The position numbers were made by a program, and so were the translations under genes. Positions 20,427-29,382 of a stretch of DNA of 43,314 bases are shown piece by piece. The notes below the pieces were generated by a model. The model saw only the letters and a list, made by a program, of their open reading frames with translations, ran no database searches and was not told where the DNA came from. Positions within the stretch are counted from its first letter, which is position 1. Each line of letters opens with the position of its first letter. Origin of the DNA: Barthelona sp. PAP020 (lineage: Eukaryota > Metamonada: BaSk clade); the NCBI GenBank assembly GCA_040182905.1, contig JARQWU010000063.1, positions 1-43,314 on the forward strand, written 5' to 3'.

Positions 20427-23400
20427 TTATTGCAAAAATACATCATCTTCAAACATTTCATTATTCTCTACGACGACAAAAAACCCATTTTCATCATCAT
20501 CAAGATTATTCATTTGAATGTTAAGTATTTGCTTGTTATCAAGAAGATTCTCATTTTCCACCAGCAAATCTTTCTTTGAATGCGAAAACAATTGGTATCT
20601 CACACAGAAAAACAACAAAATACCAATCAATACAAACAATAAAAATAAAAAAGGAACATAAGTCACAATCTTAAGTTTCAAAGTCATTGTCTCATCATTT
20701 AAACAATAATTATACCAGCTATCCAAATAAAACAAAAGAGAAAATGCTTTTGGCTTACATAAAATGAAAGATTCTAAACTCTCCAAAAGATAATAGTCAT
20801 CATTGTCAATCACTTTAGTACCTTTAAGAACACGCTGTATAACATACATTGAATCACTAGTAACAGTAAAATTGAAAAAATTCTCTATGAAATAAGGTCT
20901 ATTAAAAGAAGATCCTTCATGTTTAATGCAATCATTTTTGTCATAACATATAATAATTTGCATGATTTGCTTCATTTCTTTAGATGTTGAAAAAATAACA
21001 TATCTTTCATCCTCAATAGAATCTTCAGCTTCATTTATTCTTTTGATGACATTTGTCCCAACCAAAAATTCAGGCTTATCAAAATATCTACGTTTGTTCA
21101 CAAGTTCTTTCTTAATTGTCTGATCAAAAGGCTCATCATTGATCATTGAAATGTAACTTCCCTCAATTGATGATGATGAAACAAGTGAATTAATACTAAG
21201 GTTAAATTGGTTTTTTATCAACCATTTATGAATATCAGAAGATATAAAATCACTGTTTGGCTCTACAAAAAAGAACTCAATGAATTTTTGCCCTTGAAGA
21301 TAATCATCATGAGGCAAAAGTGCAATTGATGAGTTTGTTGTTAATATATGAATTAACTCACCTTGTGAAAGTTCATCAGGAGAAATCGCTTGAAAAAAAC
21401 TGAAAAATTTCGTTTCAGCACACTCTTCAACGTCAATGATTAATTTGGGCATTTCAGAACTGTCAATAAGAGGGTTTGAAGCCAATTCAATTTGTAGTTT
21501 ATATAAACCTTTTGTCATGTCAAAATCAAAGGGAATAATTCTGAAAGATTGATAAACTTCATCAACGTCTGCTTTCTTGTGAATAGCGAATAAATTATTG
21601 GAAGTGTTCAATGTGATTTTGTTCGTTCCATTAATAATATGTAATTTATAAATATAAGGTTTTACAAAGAATTCAACGGCAATTTTCGAATTATTATTGT
21701 CTATCATAAAAGATTGAGGTAATGTCAACAAATCCATTTGTGAGTGTGTTTGTGTTGGGGTTGACATCTGTGAAGTCAATTCTTTCAAAGATATATGGGA
21801 ATCAAGAACGGTTACATTCAATCTCAAAGTAGTGAAATAAATCTTGGCATTGGCGACATAATTCTTAAATTTGAGAGGGGCATTGAATTGATCCCACATG
21901 TAAAACTCTCCATTAATCTTTTTTTCACTCTCAACTACCCTCCAACAAGATACAACAAAATTAATCTTGGTGTTAATATCACCAAATTCAATAAAAAATT
22001 GTAACAACACATTTGAAGACTTTAGGATTACATCACAATCATAAGTATATTTTAATTTATAAGCTTTACTTGAAACTGTGGAAATTAGATGATAAGGAGC
22101 ATCAAATCCCATGGATAAAGTGATTTCATGTGATTTTGTTGAAGAGGAAGTATCCAATTCAGATAAATCATACTCATTCAATGGTAAAAATCCAAAGAGT
22201 ATCTCTTTATTCAACACCCTGATAATAATTGTAATATTCAAATCATTATTCTCTTTTGCACAGGAAAAACCAAAAGAATAAGTGGTTACAGCATCTGCAA
22301 TTATTTTCTCGTTGTTATAAATCAAGAAATAAATCTCATTTTCATAAGGCATAATATCAACTACAAAGAATCTAAACGAAATCTCAGAATTAACATGAAA
22401 CACGAAATACTTATACAAATCTTTCCCTGAGTATATGCTCATTGGTTCAGTTTGAAAAGAAAAAATAGAGGTTTCATTGATATAATGATGATTAGTGGTG
22501 AAATAAAACAAATGTTCAATGACAGATTGATCAAAGCACCAAAAATCTCCTTTTAAAATATTTGATACATAATTAACAAAATAAATGGACTTTAAAGTTA
22601 TTGCATCTTGGTAACTCTTAGAAATTGGTATTACAGCTAAAGTTTCAAAAAAATCCACATTTTCTATTGTTTTATCCTTTAATTTAGGAGATTTATGAAC
22701 AGTGTTTATGCAACTATTTGCTGGAATAATTAGATCAACGGATCCTTCAAGTTGGAAAAAAACTGTGTGAATCACATCATTCTTCCCAAAATCAATCTCT
22801 ATTTTTTTCTCTTTGTTATTAAATTTTTCGACCAATTCAATCTTTGAATTATTGCATTGATCTGCTGTTTTAAGCTCAATCCCAAACAAACAATCAAGAG
22901 TATCAACCTTTTTAAGTAAATGTTGAATTTTGGAATTTAATTTCACATAATCAAACTGTAATTGAAAGGTATAGACCATATCAACAATTCTGACTGCAGA
23001 GATCCTATCATCATATCGACATTCCCCATTATAAAAGACATTCAAAGGACAATCTAATGATTCTGTGTCAAATTCACTCAATTTATGAAGTCTAATGAAA
23101 TAATGTGTTGCAGCAGATAACAATAATCTGTAATAACCTGGAAATAACTGTATTCCCCCTTCAAAGTAACTCTTCTCGTAAGAAATACTATTTTGTCCAA
23201 TATCATGAATCCAAAAATAAGATCCCTCATCTGTTAACTTAAAAATACTTAATGTTGTAGGTAAATCCTTGATCTGAGAAGCTGATAAATACATGGTTTC
23301 ATTAAAATATAATTCCATCAAAACAAAATGTACTTTTAAAGCATATAAATTGTCTCTATTAATTTCAATAACTTTTACTAATTGATCTGAAATGTTAAAT

Positions 23401-26303
23401 ATGAATTTCTTTTGGTTTTCGAGTAAATTTTTGGAATTGATTTGAAAAGGAAAGATTTTTTCCACATCTTTTAAAAATACCAATTCTAATGTGTGTCCAA
23501 TCAAATGAATCATTGGTCTTTCAAAACCCAACAATGCATAATTTGAAAAAGCAAATTTTGAATTGAGAAATAATGTCTTATTTTTTGATCCAATGAATAA
23601 AACTGCTATATCTTGATAATAGTACGATTTATGCTCATCATCACAAGAAGTCAAATAAATTGATTGTGGATTCAAAAATATGTTATTTTCCAAAGTACTT
23701 TCATTGTCAAACATTTTGGAATATATGACTCCATTGTTTTTTTCAGTATACGGATTAATATTTGCTGCTTCACTAGAAATATCAACGGGAACATCATATT
23801 GACTGAATCCAAACAGATCAAAAGTATCAATACCAAATATTCCATAACATTCTTCTTCATCAGCATAATCTAATTGAGAGTGTAAATCCGTTTCCAACTG
23901 TGAATAAGTTAAGTATGAATCTTTATTTTTGCTAAATGGTTGAAATTCAAATTCAACATTCTTTTCTAAAGTAAAACAATCAAACTTACCATGATAGATC
24001 CTCCCAATCTTTTTTTCCTCAATTAATAGATCTTTGCCAGGATTATTCAATTCCACAAAATTATACTTGCATGTAGAATAATAGAAACTCTCTCCTAACA
24101 TTGCATGTGGACTTAAATACTTTACATTCCCCAAAACTACATTGGGTTTCATGTAACCATCCAATAAATCACTTGTCATATTCAATGTAAAAAATGAAAA
24201 AAATAGACTTTTAATTCCTTCTTTGTCTGTGTAAAAGTCTTTGTCAAGAGTGAAACGCATTATTGCAGGTCTGGTTGTGAATAAATCTGTTTTAGCTTCC
24301 ATTAATTTTATCGTATAAGAACCTGAAGAGTTTAACAATTTTCCATCCACACTACCACCATGCATATTCGAAATTGATATCATGAACTGATTCTCTTCAC
24401 CAAGTGCTTTATTGGGAATGTAGAGTTCAAAAGTTTTCTTTGAGTTCAATAATAAACTATCAACAGTCACATTGCAAAAAGAAATCAGTGCAATTCTGTT
24501 GATATCATCCGATAAAGTCAAAGTCATTGCATGTAGTGTAATTCCGTTATGGGTTGAAAAGTTCTTGAATTCCATCTTAGTGGTATCTTGAATAAACATA
24601 AAAATTAAATTGAAAGACACAATTTTTTTGGCTTTTAAAGGAATACTGAATTGTAATATGCTTAATTCTACAGCTTCTTTTTCACAACATTGGATTGAAA
24701 GTAAATTATCATTGACATCAAATGTAGATATGCAACCTCCTGATGTAACAAATGTGTGAATGATGATCCAATCAAAATTATCACATAAATTAATGGTAAA
24801 TGTTTCTGAAGAGTTGTAACTTAAATTAGAATTTTTGTCTAAATATAATTTATTAGCAAAATCTTTATCATAAAAGAAATTTGCACCATTATGAAAATCA
24901 ACATTTTTTTGAAGTTCCTTTTCAGCATAAATAACGAATCTATTGGATAACTTATCATAAAATCGATCTTTTGAACAAAATATTGGAAATCCTTTCTCAT
25001 TCATTCCACCTAAAAAAATCTTATCATTTGCATCCTTGTAATTACTTTTTCGAAACGATAATTGCATGTCCTTTTCAGTAATAAAGGGAACTTTTGCTGG
25101 ATTCAACAAAATTTGATCTAGACTAGTATCATTTCGTAACCCAATAGATATTGGTAATGATCGATTGATTATCCTTTCAGTGAAATCTTTAACAAAAAAA
25201 TTCCTCCATTGTATCTCAGTTACGGCCACTTTAAAAGGAATAATAGGTACAACACTTCTTATTTTTTTAATTGATAAATTTGTATCAGTATCAACAACAT
25301 CCTGTGTTGATATCTTTATTGTCACAGCTCTTGTCAAATTAAATATGATTGGAAAATTATTTTCTTCATTCATTTCAAATATTTGTTCAAATTTTAAAGT
25401 TTTATGAATGAAAATGTTATTACACAGGTTTTCTTTTAATATCCATGGGATTAGAAAACTACTTTCATTCACATGGTTGTATCCATCAGATACGCAAAAA
25501 ATTTGAAAGATTGGTAACCTGTCATTCTTAACATCATGTTCAATCCTGAAAGAGATTATAGAAGAAGGAAAAGAAAGCGAAATCAAAAAATCTTCTGTGT
25601 ACTCATGAACAAAGTTTTGCAAATTTTCATCTTCTGTTTTTATAGTTATTAACGGTATAAATTCATATATTACTAAAAATGCGCAATTTTTTGACAATTC
25701 ACTGTCAGTTTCTAACTCAAACGTATAATTTGTTTGAGGCAATAGCAATCCATCATTAAAATTATCCATTAAAATTTCACTTTCATCACTTCCAAAATCA
25801 AGATCAAAACATCTTTGAAAATATGTGGCTTTTCCGTTTTTTAACAAAACATTAATTTTTAAAGGGAAAAAGATATCATGTAGTTCATCTTTTTTTGGAA
25901 TGAAATGATATAAACCTTCAGAATTAATATCAATAACACCTGTGGAAATTACAGTTTTATAAAATATTATTTGAACACTTTCATTTGCTTTGTTTTCACA
26001 TAAACAAGAAAAATACCGACTACCTTTCGTTATATTGAAAACTTCAACATATGATGATATTTCAATTCCATTTTCATCAAATATTTTATATATCCCGGTA
26101 AAATTTTTATCTGTAAATGCATATATGGATAAAATCTCATCTAAAGGGTTGTGAAAATTAAATATGAAATTAATAGACTCTTTCGGTGTCAATGATATTC
26201 TATTTTCTTTTTCAAGATTAAAAATCGCAGATTGTTCATGTATTATATTATTCGCACACGCAATTCCAACTAAATACAACAATAATATGAATAATAGTTT
26301 CAT
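20427..26303 (-). CDS. Giant type I membrane glycoprotein, unknown family
   Basis: A protein of about 1958 residues that I do not recognise. From the Met at 26303 it has a clear signal peptide (MKLLFILLLYLVGIACA) and then a very long beta-rich luminal or extracellular part with scattered Cys and dozens of N-x-S/T sites. One membrane span follows (TYVPFLFLLFVLIGILLFFCV, about 20601-20669) and a 57-residue acidic cytoplasmic tail (NNLDDDENGFFVVVENNEMF). In-frame starts at 26345 and 26330 would put 15 or fewer residues before the signal sequence. Recurrent patterns such as a Phe-Pro-Gly-Tyr-Tyr turn followed by strands suggest repeated sandwich domains, but I cannot define a repeat unit. Length and topology equal those of nucleoporin gp210/NUP210 (signal, about 1800 luminal residues, one span, about 57-residue tail), yet I see no gp210 motif. 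A surface adhesin or receptor is equally possible. Confidence 0.85.
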   Translation of the reverse strand: MKLLFILLLYLVGIACANNIIHEQSAIFNLEKENRISLTPKESINFIFNFHNPLDEILSIYAFTDKNFTGIYKIFDENGIEISSYVEVFNITKGSRYFSCLCENKANESVQIIFYKTVISTGVIDINSEGLYHFIPKKDELHDIFFPLKINVLLKNGKATYFQRCFDLDFGSDESEILMDNFNDGLLLPQTNYTFELETDSELSKNCAFLVIYEFIPLITIKTEDENLQNFVHEYTEDFLISLSFPSSIISFRIEHDVKNDRLPIFQIFCVSDGYNHVNESSFLIPWILKENLCNNIFIHKTLKFEQIFEMNEENNFPIIFNLTRAVTIKISTQDVVDTDTNLSIKKIRSVVPIIPFKVAVTEIQWRNFFVKDFTERIINRSLPISIGLRNDTSLDQILLNPAKVPFITEKDMQLSFRKSNYKDANDKIFLGGMNEKGFPIFCSKDRFYDKLSNRFVIYAEKELQKNVDFHNGANFFYDKDFANKLYLDKNSNLSYNSSETFTINLCDNFDWIIIHTFVTSGGCISTFDVNDNLLSIQCCEKEAVELSILQFSIPLKAKKIVSFNLIFMFIQDTTKMEFKNFSTHNGITLHAMTLTLSDDINRIALISFCNVTVDSLLLNSKKTFELYIPNKALGEENQFMISISNMHGGSVDGKLLNSSGSYTIKLMEAKTDLFTTRPAIMRFTLDKDFYTDKEGIKSLFFSFFTLNMTSDLLDGYMKPNVVLGNVKYLSPHAMLGESFYYSTCKYNFVELNNPGKDLLIEEKKIGRIYHGKFDCFTLEKNVEFEFQPFSKNKDSYLTYSQLETDLHSQLDYADEEECYGIFGIDTFDLFGFSQYDVPVDISSEAANINPYTEKNNGVIYSKMFDNESTLENNIFLNPQSIYLTSCDDEHKSYYYQDIAVLFIGSKNKTLFLNSKFAFSNYALLGFERPMIHLIGHTLELVFLKDVEKIFPFQINSKNLLENQKKFIFNISDQLVKVIEINRDNLYALKVHFVLMELYFNETMYLSASQIKDLPTTLSIFKLTDEGSYFWIHDIGQNSISYEKSYFEGGIQLFPGYYRLLLSAATHYFIRLHKLSEFDTESLDCPLNVFYNGECRYDDRISAVRIVDMVYTFQLQFDYVKLNSKIQHLLKKVDTLDCLFGIELKTADQCNNSKIELVEKFNNKEKKIEIDFGKNDVIHTVFFQLEGSVDLIIPANSCINTVHKSPKLKDKTIENVDFFETLAVIPISKSYQDAITLKSIYFVNYVSNILKGDFWCFDQSVIEHLFYFTTNHHYINETSIFSFQTEPMSIYSGKDLYKYFVFHVNSEISFRFFVVDIMPYENEIYFLIYNNEKIIADAVTTYSFGFSCAKENNDLNITIIIRVLNKEILFGFLPLNEYDLSELDTSSSTKSHEITLSMGFDAPYHLISTVSSKAYKLKYTYDCDVILKSSNVLLQFFIEFGDINTKINFVVSCWRVVESEKKINGEFYMWDQFNAPLKFKNYVANAKIYFTTLRLNVTVLDSHISLKELTSQMSTPTQTHSQMDLLTLPQSFMIDNNNSKIAVEFFVKPYIYKLHIINGTNKITLNTSNNLFAIHKKADVDEVYQSFRIIPFDFDMTKGLYKLQIELASNPLIDSSEMPKLIIDVEECAETKFFSFFQAISPDELSQGELIHILTTNSSIALLPHDDYLQGQKFIEFFFVEPNSDFISSDIHKWLIKNQFNLSINSLVSSSSIEGSYISMINDEPFDQTIKKELVNKRRYFDKPEFLVGTNVIKRINEAEDSIEDERYVIFSTSKEMKQIMQIIICYDKNDCIKHEGSSFNRPYFIENFFNFTVTSDSMYVIQRVLKGTKVIDNDDYYLLESLESFILCKPKAFSLLFYLDSWYNYCLNDETMTLKLKIVTYVPFLFLLFVLIGILLFFCVRYQLFSHSKKDLLVENENLLDNKQILNIQMNNLDDDENGFFVVVENNEMFEDDVFLQ

Positions 26304-26781
26304 TTTTAAGTGAAAAATGAATATTTTCATTTCCTTGCTGTGCATCAATCAAATAATTAAAATACTATTTTGAATTTATAAGATGTAGACTTTCACTTTA
26401 AAAATCATCAATAAATTTTATTAAGTAAAATGTCGAATTAAAAAAAAAAACTCATATTTTCTGACTTTTGTAGATTCCTTTTTTCCATCAATAAGAAAAA
26501 ACTCTCAAATATCATTTAAAAGTTTTGTCGTTTAGATCCCCTGCAAGAAAATCTGTATGAATAAATACCATATCATTACTAGATTCATAGTTTAAATGCT
26601 TTTTTTCAATAATATTTAACATTTATAAAATTCACAAACTAGATTTTTTGTACTGGAAGCTGGAAATGAAGTTCTTTTAAATTTCGTAAAGGTATGAAAA
26701 AAGAAATTCAAAAAAAATGAGTTATTCTTTTACAAAAGAGAGATAAAATTTTCCAATTTTTTAAGTTGTTGTAGACTTGAT
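26304..26781. promoter_or_regulatory. Spacer upstream of the giant membrane protein
   Basis: A 478-nt AT-rich gap between two minus-strand genes; it should contain the promoter of the giant membrane protein. The sense sequence just before its ATG is CATTTTTCACTTAAAA, which is vaguely like a trichomonad initiator (TCA-Y-T/A). One match of that quality in AT-rich DNA is not evidence. No gene or repeat seen. Confidence 0.4.
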
Positions 26782-29193
26782 TCAATTTGTCTCTGGTTCT
26801 GATATGTAATCATTTTTTGTCTCTGTAATATTTTCAACAGAAGCTTCATCGTTTGTATCACTTACACTCACAGTTTCTTCAATTCGATTTTGCACATTGT
26901 CTTCATTTGATTCTGTTCTATTTGTTTCAACAAGTTTATTATTAATTTCAACCAATTTTTCTGAATTTTCTGTTTCTGATGTGTGTTCTTGAACATTATC
27001 ATCTTTTTCTTCATTGACTGCACTGCTATCAGGAATGTTTGGTTTTTCTGAAGGAATATCATCACTAACATTGCTTTCTGTGCGTTCCAAAATAAAATCG
27101 ACCTTTTTTTCTTTTGTGTCGTCAATTTCAACATCTTCTGATTTTTTTGTTTCCGTTTTTGAGCGGTCAAGTTCCGGAGTTTCAGCAAATGATTCACTCA
27201 CATCAGTTTCAGTGATTAACATTTCTTTATCATCAAATTGGAGCATGTCTTCAATGTTTGGAATCTCTAATGTCGAATCAACATCAACAACGTCTTCTTC
27301 AGCAGCTTTTTTCTCAATCTTTTCAAAATTCTTTAGTCTAGTACCCAACAAAACCGCAGCAAGATTATTCTCAACATTATCATCACTATCGATATCTTCG
27401 TTTAAAATTTTGCTTGGATCCGCGTTAGAATTCTTCATTTTAGCAAAACTACTCATCAATAAAGATTTATTGATGTTTTTCTTCAAATTATCCCGTACAC
27501 TGTTTCTCTTTTCAATTAATTCTTTGTTGTCACTTGTGGCATAGGTGTTTAATACTTCCACATCATTTTCATCAACTTCATCAGAAAAGAACAGGAATCG
27601 AATAATGATGGCTATGACTATGACGATTAAAATTAAATACCCAATTTGTACCTTATCAGGTTCAATCCATAACATGGGACATTCAGCCGCACAATGGAAA
27701 CTATTTCCCCTCATATAATCAACAGAACACTTAGTATAACTCTCTCTTTGGTAATAATAGTAAGATTCTTCTTCATAACCTCTTATCAATGCGAGTAATT
27801 CTGCGTTTTTCGTTGAATTGGTATCTGCACCAAACAATCTTTTCATTACTTCCAAATCAAACTCAATATAGAAGGCACCATGTAACCTTTTATATTCTTG
27901 AGAAATCGTGGTTGAATATATGGGTACACTGTATCCTATGACTTCTTTTCCTGTAATTTGTGATGTGCCAACAGTAAACATGTCAGTATTAGTTCCAGCA
28001 CTAACAGTAACGGCTTCGGTCAATGCTCTTGCAACTTCGTATACGGTCCAATAAGGATAGGCTCGATATTTTTCCCAAGTTGAATATGTCACATGAGCAC
28101 CAAAACTACTGCAGGCTAATGTTTGAGCAGCATCATTTTTGTATGGTGATACAAAGATTAAACGCACATTATACGTATGTGCACCTGAATTGATATTAAA
28201 AGTATCCACCAAATCATCTGTTAAAGCAATATTTGAATCACTGAGCCAAACAAATTCTGCAACAGAATTTGCCATAGCTTCCTGGGCTTCAGAAACTAAT
28301 AAGTACATGTTTTGGATAAAATTAATAGAATAATTACGATCATAAGAGTTTTCCACCATTCCATAGGTGGTAATCCAACTATCCCATTCAGAAACCACAT
28401 GAGTTTTGTTCAAATAGCGAGTTTGAATAAAACCACTGACATTCGAACTATTTAGATTTAATTGTTGTCCGTTAGGGAAAAAAACGGCAACATCATCAAA
28501 AGAATGATGATTTTCAATGAAAGTGACTACTACCTCCCTTAAATCGTACCATCTATTTCCAGAATTGCCAGCAGCAAAGTCTAAAAACAACACACTCTTT
28601 CTTGGTCCAATAGCAGCACTTAATAAATGAGAAACGTCAAATCCTGTTTGATATATCCCTTCAAGAATACTATTCATATAATTGGATCTCAAAGAAGCAG
28701 GTAATTTTCGTATCACCCCACGTGTGGTGAATAAAGCTATGGCATTGATACCACGACTGTTTGTAGCATCAGAAATCTTTGTTTGCCAACGAGTATATAG
28801 ATTAATAAATGTATTATATTCACTTCCAGTTGTGTAATTATAACCTAAACACGTTTGAACAGGTGCTTCATCATTATGCATAGCTAAAGAAAATACTGAA
28901 GAATGTTCTTCAGAAATATACGCTTTACTAGAACAAAACTCTTCTTCAACTGGACGATTGAAGGATCTGTTGCTTATACATACACCACCAAAAAATTTAT
29001 TTTGTTCATATTCTGAAATATTATAAGTATTACAAGACTTAGGATAATTTCCATATGTTAAATCTGATTCAAAAACTTTTTTTAATAAATTCATTTCGGA
29101 AACAACATCATCAATTAAATATAATTTTTCAGAGATATCAACACAAATACAGCTGCCTAAAATAATAAAAAGTATTATAATTACACTTTGCAT
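26782..29193 (-). CDS. Single-pass membrane protein with degenerate VWA and Cache-like regions (alpha2delta-like layout)
   Basis: 803 residues from the Met at 29193. An upstream ATG at 29241 would force an A12/T12 run into the coding region and bury the signal peptide, so I prefer the second. Signal peptide QSVIIILFIILGSCICV; extracellular part to about residue 515; one membrane span (IGYLILIVIVIAIIIRFLFF, ~517-536); and an acidic, Ser/Thr-rich cytosolic tail of about 265 residues. The ectodomain has IALFTTRGVIRKLP, then KSVLFLDFAAGNSG with following strands and helices like a von Willebrand A domain, then VIGYSVPIYS...GAFYIEFDL like the second half of a Cache domain. This Cache-VWA-Cache order matches calcium-channel alpha2delta subunits and related receptors. 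The MIDAS motif DxSxS is replaced by DFAAG, so metal binding there is unlikely. No cyclase or kinase domain follows. Ligand and partner are unknown. Confidence 0.75.
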   Translation of the reverse strand: MQSVIIILFIILGSCICVDISEKLYLIDDVVSEMNLLKKVFESDLTYGNYPKSCNTYNISEYEQNKFFGGVCISNRSFNRPVEEEFCSSKAYISEEHSSVFSLAMHNDEAPVQTCLGYNYTTGSEYNTFINLYTRWQTKISDATNSRGINAIALFTTRGVIRKLPASLRSNYMNSILEGIYQTGFDVSHLLSAAIGPRKSVLFLDFAAGNSGNRWYDLREVVVTFIENHHSFDDVAVFFPNGQQLNLNSSNVSGFIQTRYLNKTHVVSEWDSWITTYGMVENSYDRNYSINFIQNMYLLVSEAQEAMANSVAEFVWLSDSNIALTDDLVDTFNINSGAHTYNVRLIFVSPYKNDAAQTLACSSFGAHVTYSTWEKYRAYPYWTVYEVARALTEAVTVSAGTNTDMFTVGTSQITGKEVIGYSVPIYSTTISQEYKRLHGAFYIEFDLEVMKRLFGADTNSTKNAELLALIRGYEEESYYYYQRESYTKCSVDYMRGNSFHCAAECPMLWIEPDKVQIGYLILIVIVIAIIIRFLFFSDEVDENDVEVLNTYATSDNKELIEKRNSVRDNLKKNINKSLLMSSFAKMKNSNADPSKILNEDIDSDDNVENNLAAVLLGTRLKNFEKIEKKAAEEDVVDVDSTLEIPNIEDMLQFDDKEMLITETDVSESFAETPELDRSKTETKKSEDVEIDDTKEKKVDFILERTESNVSDDIPSEKPNIPDSSAVNEEKDDNVQEHTSETENSEKLVEINNKLVETNRTESNEDNVQNRIEETVSVSDTNDEASVENITETKNDYISEPETN

Positions 29194-29382
29194 TTGTAAA
29201 TGGTCGAATGAAAAAAAAAAAACAATTTTTAATTTGTTCATGAAAAATTATTCAAAATTCCTTTATTTGTGCATAAATTTACAACAAAAATTGGCAATTA
29301 AAGCGTATTTTGAACATCTTTAAAAACTTGTTAAACCATTTTTTTTTTTTCATCGTTTATTTTTCAATTTTGACATTACATT
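29194..29382. promoter_or_regulatory. Compact bidirectional promoter, VWA protein / SPT16
   Basis: Only 189 nt separate the two divergent start codons. The spacer is nearly symmetrical: A12 at 29211-29222 (T12 on the minus-strand gene's sense, ending 17 nt before its ATG) and T12 at 29339-29350 on the SPT16 sense, ending 32 nt before its ATG. All signals for both genes should lie within it. Confidence 0.6.
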
